Shown here: piece by piece, positions 59,032 to 64,000 of the stretch
Layout of the letters: every line of letters starts with the position of its first letter
Position numbering within the stretch: position 1 is the first letter of the stretch
Assembly (NCBI GenBank): GCA_964527565.1
Contig: CAZGOY010000010.1
Location: forward strand, 1-64,000
Source of the DNA: JAGXQV01 sp964527565
GTDB lineage: Bacteria; Pseudomonadota; Gammaproteobacteria; Burkholderiales; Sulfuricellaceae
Reading direction: 5' to 3'
DNA: 64,000 bases
The notes under the pieces: model-generated
The model's input: the letters and a program-made list of their open reading frames with translations, nothing else
Told to the model about the DNA's origin: nothing
Database searches by the model: none
Made by a program: the position numbers and the translations under genes

Positions 59032-59631
59032 TTATTCCACCTCTTCCCAGCCGGTGATCATCGCCTTGATGTGCGCGGTCGGGGTATGTCCAGCAGTGGT
59101 CAGATACACGTGGGCGATGAGGAATAGCAGCATCATGAAAGCGCCGACGGTGTGGAAGAACGCCACCCATTCCAGCGACAGATACTGATCCACGCCCCAT
59201 GCGCTCCACTCGCCATAGAACAGGTAGAACCAGCCCGAGAACCACAGCAGCGGTCCGATGAACAGCATCACCCCGAGGTAGGCCAGGCGTTGCAGCGGGT
59301 TGTGCTTCTTCAGCGTGGTGGCGCGGAATGGGTGCGGGGCATGGGTGAAGATGCCGAGCACGTAATACTTCATCATCGCATCGACTTTTTTCAGGGTCGG
59401 GATGTACTGCTTCCATTCGCCGGTGGTGAAGTGCCAGAAGATGGCAAACACCCACAGGCCGATCAGCGTCCACGCGGCGAGGGTGTGCAGATCCACCGCC
59501 TTGCCGAAGCCGAAGAGGGAATAGGTGCCGTGGACTTCAAAACCGGTCAGCATCATGAAAATGATCAGCGATGCCTGCGACCAGTGCCATAAACGCTCGA
59601 AGCGTTTGAATACGTAGATTTTCTCGGACAT
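59032..59631 (-). CDS. cytochrome b subunit of the octaheme-cytochrome system
   Basis: 199 residues with four helices, of the Ni/Fe-hydrogenase/thiosulfate-reductase cytochrome b family. Haem-ligand His candidates: RLWHWSQAS, VDLHTLAAW, IFWHFTTGEW and IAHVYLTTAGHTP. It begins four bases after the octaheme cytochrome gene. It would pass electrons between the quinone pool and the periplasmic octaheme protein. Direction not given by sequence. Confidence 0.88.
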   Translation of the reverse strand: MSEKIYVFKRFERLWHWSQASLIIFMMLTGFEVHGTYSLFGFGKAVDLHTLAAWTLIGLWVFAIFWHFTTGEWKQYIPTLKKVDAMMKYYVLGIFTHAPHPFRATTLKKHNPLQRLAYLGVMLFIGPLLWFSGWFYLFYGEWSAWGVDQYLSLEWVAFFHTVGAFMMLLFLIAHVYLTTAGHTPTAHIKAMITGWEEVE

Positions 59632-59635
59632 GATC

Positions 59636-61297
59636 CTATCCTTTCCGCTTGCTGAGGTAGATGCGCAGGCCGCCGTGGAACAGCACGCCGAGCAGGGTCA
59701 GCAGGGCAGCCGTCCAGCCGATGATATCCAGCCACGGTTTGCCGTCGCGCGCCGGCATGTAGACGCCTGGCACGTCTTTCAGGCGACCGTTCTTGCTATG
59801 GCATTGCGCACAGGTGAGGGCGTCGTCCTTGGGGGCGACCATGTGGGCGATGGGCCAGGACATTTCGGTTTCGACGAAACCGAATTTCCCGCTGAACGGC
59901 AGCCCGACCACTTCCATCCCGGCTTTCAGCGACTTGTTCCAGTCGTAGGTGTTCCACAGCGCGTTATCGTCCTTGCCGAAGGTGTGCGGCACGATCAGGC
60001 TGTTGCTTTCCATATCGTAGGGTTGCTTGCCGCGATGTACCTTGAAAGGCCAGATGCGCGAGTTGGGGTCGTCGGGGCCGCCGCTGATCTTGTTGATCGA
60101 AACGGTCTTGCTCGGGTCGATTTTGTCGCCCACCAGAGTGTATTCGACGTTTCCGTTGAACCAGGCATATTCCGGGATCACGTCGGTTTCCCAGGTGAAA
60201 TCCCCCTTCTTTGAAGTGTAGGCGATGCGTCCGGCGCTATCCTTGATTTCCAGCGGCTTGCCGTCCGCCCCCATCTTTGTGGCAGTGGACCAGTCCCAGC
60301 GCATCTTGGTGGCCGGGCCGCCGCGGGCGAATTCGGGAATGTGGCAGGTCTGGCAGGCGATTTTGCTGGTGTGCTCGTTCAGTTTCGCCATTTTCGCCGA
60401 ATGCGGCTTCTGGCCGTGGCAAGCTTGGCAGGTGGCCGGGTTGGTGTCGTCCTTCTTGCCGCGCAGATGCGCGCCCTCCTTGTCGGCAGCGGTCGGCGTG
60501 TAGCGGCTGCCCGCGACCTCGTGGGTGTCGCTGACGTGACACTTGGCGCAGGAAAAATTCAGTCCTTTGGCATCCATGTGGACGTCGAGATATTTGCCGG
60601 GCTTTTTCAGCGAACTGTCGAGGTCGCCGTGCTTCACCGCATCGCCGCCGCCACCGTAAAAGTGACAGGCGCCACAAGTGTCGCGGCTGGTCTTGCCCAC
60701 GCTTTGCGCCACCTTGGCGAGATCGGGCGGTTCGACGAATCTGCCGGAGTGGGGCGGGAATTCCTTCTTCGCGTACACCGGGTGTCCGGAATCGCCCGGC
60801 AGCTTGCGGTAGGCGCCGGTGGTTTCGTGGCACACCAGGCAATCGACGTTTTCCTGCGAGGCAAAGTCGAATTGCTTGTCTTTCCACCCGTAGCCGATGT
60901 GGCAACTGGTGCAACCGGTGAAGTTGGAGCTGATGTTGATGCAGAAGTTGTTGGCGACGTTTTTCTTGCCCAGCTTCTGGCCGGTGCTCTTGTTGACCAC
61001 TTCCCATTTCCAGTGCTTGGAACCGTGGATTTGCGTGGCCGCTTCGGTGTGGCAGGCCAGGCAGGCCTTGGTGACTTCCGGGCCGGATTTGAAGGCCTGC
61101 TGAAGCTCTTTGAATTTAGCGTGATCCGCCGTGGTGTTGCCTTTCGGCTTGGCGGTTTCCGCTGCCGCAGCCGGTTGTTCCGGAGCGGCTGTCGGCTGCG
61201 CTGCCGACGTCGGCGGTGTGTTGGCGAAAGCTGTCGCTGACGCCAGCGCGCAGGCCAGCAGCAACGCCCCGATTGTTTTTCGCTGTCTGTTAATCAT
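59636..61297 (-). CDS. tetrathionate-reductase-family octaheme cytochrome c (OTR-like)
   Basis: 553 residues from ATG 61297 with a signal peptide (ending AFA-NT), an Ala/Pro-rich linker, eight CXXCH motifs (CLACH, CTSCH, CLVCH, CGACH, CAKCH, CQACH, CQTCH, CAQCH) and one C-terminal helix (LDIIGWTAALLTLLGVLFHG). Shewanella OTR reduces tetrathionate, nitrite and hydroxylamine in vitro; the role in sulfur bacteria may be oxidative. The C-terminal anchor is not part of the Shewanella enzyme. Encoded between a DUF302 protein and a cytochrome b. Long GC hairpin after the operon. Confidence 0.9.
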   Translation of the reverse strand: MINRQRKTIGALLLACALASATAFANTPPTSAAQPTAAPEQPAAAAETAKPKGNTTADHAKFKELQQAFKSGPEVTKACLACHTEAATQIHGSKHWKWEVVNKSTGQKLGKKNVANNFCINISSNFTGCTSCHIGYGWKDKQFDFASQENVDCLVCHETTGAYRKLPGDSGHPVYAKKEFPPHSGRFVEPPDLAKVAQSVGKTSRDTCGACHFYGGGGDAVKHGDLDSSLKKPGKYLDVHMDAKGLNFSCAKCHVSDTHEVAGSRYTPTAADKEGAHLRGKKDDTNPATCQACHGQKPHSAKMAKLNEHTSKIACQTCHIPEFARGGPATKMRWDWSTATKMGADGKPLEIKDSAGRIAYTSKKGDFTWETDVIPEYAWFNGNVEYTLVGDKIDPSKTVSINKISGGPDDPNSRIWPFKVHRGKQPYDMESNSLIVPHTFGKDDNALWNTYDWNKSLKAGMEVVGLPFSGKFGFVETEMSWPIAHMVAPKDDALTCAQCHSKNGRLKDVPGVYMPARDGKPWLDIIGWTAALLTLLGVLFHGGLRIYLSKRKG

Positions 61298-61357
61298 GGT
61301 GACCCCCGTTATTGTTTGGTCTGGCAATTCGCTGTGTCGCGGCTGGCACTGCGTGGT

Positions 61358-61912
61358 CTAGCAACCGCCTGCTGCGCCGCCGCCCGCACCGCCGGCCTCA
61401 GCGCCGCCGCCCGGCGTACCCTTGATCATCGGCGGAGCCGGTGTGCTCGGGTCGAAGGTGACGAATTTGGCCTGATCCGCAGCCACGTGTCCCATGATCT
61501 CGCCGACCAGCGGGCCGAACATCTTGCCCATCAGCCCGGCATTCATCATGCCGATGTACACCTTGCCGTCATTTTTCTTGTAAACCGAAATCTTGCACGG
61601 CATCAGGATGGAAAGAAAGCGGATACCGTCTTCCTTGAGAATGGGGCCGGAATACTTGGTGCTGCACGCTTCGATCATCATTACCGGCAGGACGTTGCCG
61701 CCATCGTTCTGCACTGCCTTGGCCGGGTTGCGCAGGCCGGAAAGCGCCCAGCCGTTGCCGGTCTTCTGCACGTTGTGCTGGATGCGTGCCACGGTTTCCT
61801 CCATGCCGAAAGGGCTGGGCATCTCGTTGAACATCAGCCCGCCCATCATGTTCCACGCCAGTATGCCGAGAAAAACCATCCCGGCAATAAAACCACCTAC
61901 GAATTTCAACAT
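61358..61912 (-). CDS. DUF302-domain membrane-anchored protein
   Basis: 184 residues from ATG 61912 (site cggagg). One N-terminal helix (MLKFVGGFIAGMVFLGILAW), then a DUF302-type domain: EETVARIQHNVQKTGNGWAL, MIEACSTKYS, RFLSILMPCKISVYKKNDGK and YIGMMNAGLMGKMFG. The end is a Gly/Ala tail closing with Cys. DUF302 proteins often go with OTR-type cytochromes in sulfur oxidisers; the paired Cys in IEAC and MPC may bind a metal or sulfur. First gene of the operon; 215 bases upstream hold its promoter. Confidence 0.85.
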   Translation of the reverse strand: MLKFVGGFIAGMVFLGILAWNMMGGLMFNEMPSPFGMEETVARIQHNVQKTGNGWALSGLRNPAKAVQNDGGNVLPVMMIEACSTKYSGPILKEDGIRFLSILMPCKISVYKKNDGKVYIGMMNAGLMGKMFGPLVGEIMGHVAADQAKFVTFDPSTPAPPMIKGTPGGGAEAGGAGGGAAGGC

Positions 61913-62127
61913 GTTAGCCTCCGTGTATTTGGGTTGATGTGATTGTCTGGATGGAAGTGCCGACAGCAATATCCATTGCCGTTTTTAATATCAATATATC
62001 CTAATATTCTTCAATGTCAATGTACTGATTCGTGGGCCATTCTATCCTGAAACTTCTTTTTATAGCAGCCTGTCGGACTTACGCATGAAGTGAGAGAATC
62101 ACGGTAACGGAATTACGCGGACGCAGA

Positions 62128-62494
62128 CATGAGCTTTCATCCGATAGATCGAGAGCTTGCTGATCTACGGCTAGGCCACCGGGACGTTCTCCAGCCGCTA
62201 CATCGCCTGCAACCGCCATCCAGACCATGACACCCTGGCGACCTTAGAAAGCCGAATACGACGCCGGGATGGCAGCGCGTGCCGCCAGGGAAGCCAGGAC
62301 CGGCAGGAAACTCGGAGGTCGCGTCCCCAAGGCGCCCGATGCGGCGCCGCGCGCTCTATGCGCTACGTAAACAGACGGTGGAACCCGTATTCGGCATCAT
62401 CAAGACGGTGATGGGATTCCAGCAGTTTCTGCTGCGCGGCCTGGAAAATGTGCACAACGAATCGCGGTGGATTGTTGCTGCGGAAAGTATATAA
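62128..62494 (+). pseudogene. decayed IS1182-type transposase
   Basis: Three fragments in different frames follow the order of an IS1182-family transposase. First LLIYG (stop codon) ATGTFSSRYIACNRHPDHDT, the N-terminal region; next EYDAGMAARAAREARTGRKL followed by GGRVPKAP, the middle; then RKQTVEPVFGIIKTVMGFQQ followed by FLLRGLENVHNE, the C-terminus. Most of the catalytic core is missing. No intact terminal repeats seen. It marks the left border of the defence gene that follows. Confidence 0.75.
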
Positions 62495-62585
62495 GCCGCT
62501 CTACAATGTGGCAATGACAGGTTTTGAGTTCTCGCATGACGACGACGTACTCTGAAGGCCATCCCGCTGACGGGATGCTGAACGC

Positions 62586-64000
62586 ATGAAGGCAGGCAAG
62601 GCGATTGCCACCTATCGGCGCATGCGCACCCAGCCGCTGTGGAGGCTGCTGGCTGCGGGCAGCGGCCCGACGGTAATTGGCCTGCTCCAGGCTCATTTGT
62701 ATGAGGGCGAGCGGAGTCTTCCCGCATCAATCTTTCACGAGCGGATTGGCTGTGATCTGGAAGCGCTGCGCGCTGATGGGGAGGATTGGCCCCAGACGGC
62801 GCAGGCTTACGTTGCGGGCTGGTTGGCTGAGGGGTTTCTGGAGCGGCGTTTCCCGCCCGGTTCCACGGAAGAGGAATATGAACTTTCCAGCGATGCGGTC
62901 GAAGCCATACGGCTGGTGTCCGGTTTGGCCAAGCCCCACTCCGCAGCCACAGAAAGCCGGTTGGCGCTGGTGATCGATGCCCTGGCGCGGCTGGCCGAGG
63001 ATACCGATACCGACAAGTTTCGCCGTATCGATCGCCTGATGGCCGAGCAGGCGCGCATCGACAGGGAAATCGATGCCATCCACAAGGGGCAAATGCGGGT
63101 GCTCCCTCCCGCCAGCGCATTGGAGAGGGCGAAGGAAATCATCACGCTGGCGGATGATCTGGCGGGCGATTTCCGCCGGGTGCGCGACCAGTTCGAACGC
63201 CTGAACCGCGATTTGCGCGAGCGCATCATGGACAACGAAGGCAGCCGGGGGGAAGTGCTCGATTCCCTTTTTGCAGGTGTTGACCTTATTTCGGAGAGTG
63301 ACGCGGGGCGCACCTTTTCCGCCTTCTGGCGCTTGCTGACCGACCCCGAGCAGGCAGCTACCCTGGATCAGGCGCTTGATAGCGTGATGTCGCGTGAGTT
63401 CGTGGCGCAGCTGGATGCGCGCGAACGGCGCTTTCTCTTGCGGCTGACGCGCACCTTGCTGGAACAGGGGGGAATGGTTCACGATGTGCTGCAGACCTTC
63501 GCCCGCAGCCTCAAGCATTTTGTGCAAAGCCGGGAGTACCTTGAACAGCGGCGGCTCAATCAACTGCTGCGGGAAGCGCAGCGCGCGGCGCTGGGGTTGA
63601 AGGACGAGGTGCGCGTGACCGAGACGCTTGAATACACACTGGAGCTGACCAGCAGCCGCCTGCGCTCGCTGGCGCAATGGGTGTTGTTTGACCCTTCCCT
63701 GCAAGCGCCGCCCGGCCAGATGGCGGCGGGAGACGCGCCACCCATCGAGCTGGCGTCGGTGAGTGAACTGGTCGCGCAATCCGAGATCGACTTTCGTACC
63801 TTGAAGGCCCATGTGCTCGCGGTGCTGGAAGAACGCTCACAGGCGTCCATCGCCGAGGTGGTCGAGTCCTTTCCGCCCGCCCAGGGTCTGGGGAGCGTGG
63901 TCGGTTTGCTGGCGCTGGGCAGTCGGCACGGCATCCAGGTCAAGGGGGCGGAAACCGTCGCCTGGGTTGGCGGCGATGGCCAACACCGGAGCGCGCGCAT
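62586..64000 (+). CDS. jetA: DUF3375 protein, Wadjet subunit JetA (partial, runs off the window)
   Basis: At least 471 residues from ATG 62586, still open at the right edge. Signature points of DUF3375: ESRLALVIDALARLAEDTDT, RLMAEQARIDREIDAIHKGQ, ERAKEIITLADDLAGDFRRV, RDQFERLNRDLRERI, and SDAGRTFSAFWRLLTD. JetA is the kleisin-like subunit of the JetABCD condensin complex that recognises and cuts circular plasmids. The family is close to 480-510 residues, so nearly all of it is here. jetB (DUF4194), jetC (SMC-like) and jetD (DUF3322/DUF2220) should follow beyond the window. Bordered on the left by a transposase remnant. Confidence 0.88.
   Translation, partial: MKAGKAIATYRRMRTQPLWRLLAAGSGPTVIGLLQAHLYEGERSLPASIFHERIGCDLEALRADGEDWPQTAQAYVAGWLAEGFLERRFPPGSTEEEYELSSDAVEAIRLVSGLAKPHSAATESRLALVIDALARLAEDTDTDKFRRIDRLMAEQARIDREIDAIHKGQMRVLPPASALERAKEIITLADDLAGDFRRVRDQFERLNRDLRERIMDNEGSRGEVLDSLFAGVDLISESDAGRTFSAFWRLLTDPEQAATLDQALDSVMSREFVAQLDARERRFLLRLTRTLLEQGGMVHDVLQTFARSLKHFVQSREYLEQRRLNQLLREAQRAALGLKDEVRVTETLEYTLELTSSRLRSLAQWVLFDPSLQAPPGQMAAGDAPPIELASVSELVAQSEIDFRTLKAHVLAVLEERSQASIAEVVESFPPAQGLGSVVGLLALGSRHGIQVKGAETVAWVGGDGQHRSAR

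Noticed and set aside
1..64000. CRISPR arrays, rRNA genes or a replication origin
   Set aside because: No regularly spaced direct repeats, no rRNA-like segments and no cluster of DnaA boxes or dnaA/dnaN genes were seen.

Overview
The window looks like a stretch of chromosome from a GC-rich betaproteobacterium, probably an environmental sulfur- or iron-cycling lineage of the Nitrosomonadales type. This is an inference from gene content: an octaheme tetrathionate-reductase-family cytochrome with a cytochrome b and a DUF302 partner, a CbbY-like phosphatase, many CXXCH cytochromes, a group-2-like [NiFe] hydrogenase, a Cus/Czc-type efflux operon with DUF3240, and very many sensor kinases. There is no rRNA operon, no CRISPR array and no complete mobile element. 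Two tRNAs (Ser-UGA and Val-GAC) are present.

Layout. 1-2681: an AT-rich orphan gene, then a minus-strand trxB / aspartyl protease / Smr cluster. 2918-14658: the most striking block, a tightly packed plus-strand series holding a cytosolic [NiFe] hydrogenase (small and large subunits plus a maturation protease) followed without gaps by a soluble hybrid histidine kinase, a one-domain response regulator, a nucleotidyltransferase-like protein, a small protein, a GAF-HD-GYP phosphodiesterase and two membrane sensor kinases. It reads as a hydrogen-sensing device wired to phosphorelay and c-di-GMP turnover. 14655-23962: household genes (uvrA, Bax-inhibitor-1 protein, endonuclease-III-like) interspersed with three toxin-antitoxin operons, gene remnants and both tRNAs. 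24046-32409: a second signalling block on the minus strand (FIST protein, HK-REC-REC, REC, PhnD-PAS-PAS-kinase, REC-HD-GYP), which again ends in a c-di-GMP phosphodiesterase. 32660-36424: rpmB-rpmG, a YafQ/DinJ-like toxin-antitoxin pair, radC, coaBC and dut.

36542-39174 holds a three-gene electron-transfer module (flavin/2Fe-2S reductase, membrane cytochrome b-like protein, membrane-anchored octaheme cytochrome). 39432-45656 is a heavy-metal RND efflux operon (His-rich exported protein, adaptor, pump, DUF3240, outer-membrane channel). 45967-55283 carries a rhodanese, a chemoreceptor, trxC, a HAD phosphatase, an ankyrin protein, an ORF6N protein and copA-copZ. 55345-58943 holds metY, a thioredoxin and leuA, the last preceded by a short Leu-rich leader peptide. 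59032-61912 is the octaheme cytochrome operon. The right edge (62128-64000) has a decayed IS1182-type transposase followed by the start of a DUF3375 gene, the first gene (jetA) of Wadjet anti-plasmid systems. The rest of that system would lie beyond the window.

Limits. Family calls come from reading motifs in the translations; no database search was run. Start codons were chosen from ribosome-binding sites and family N-termini and remain predictions.
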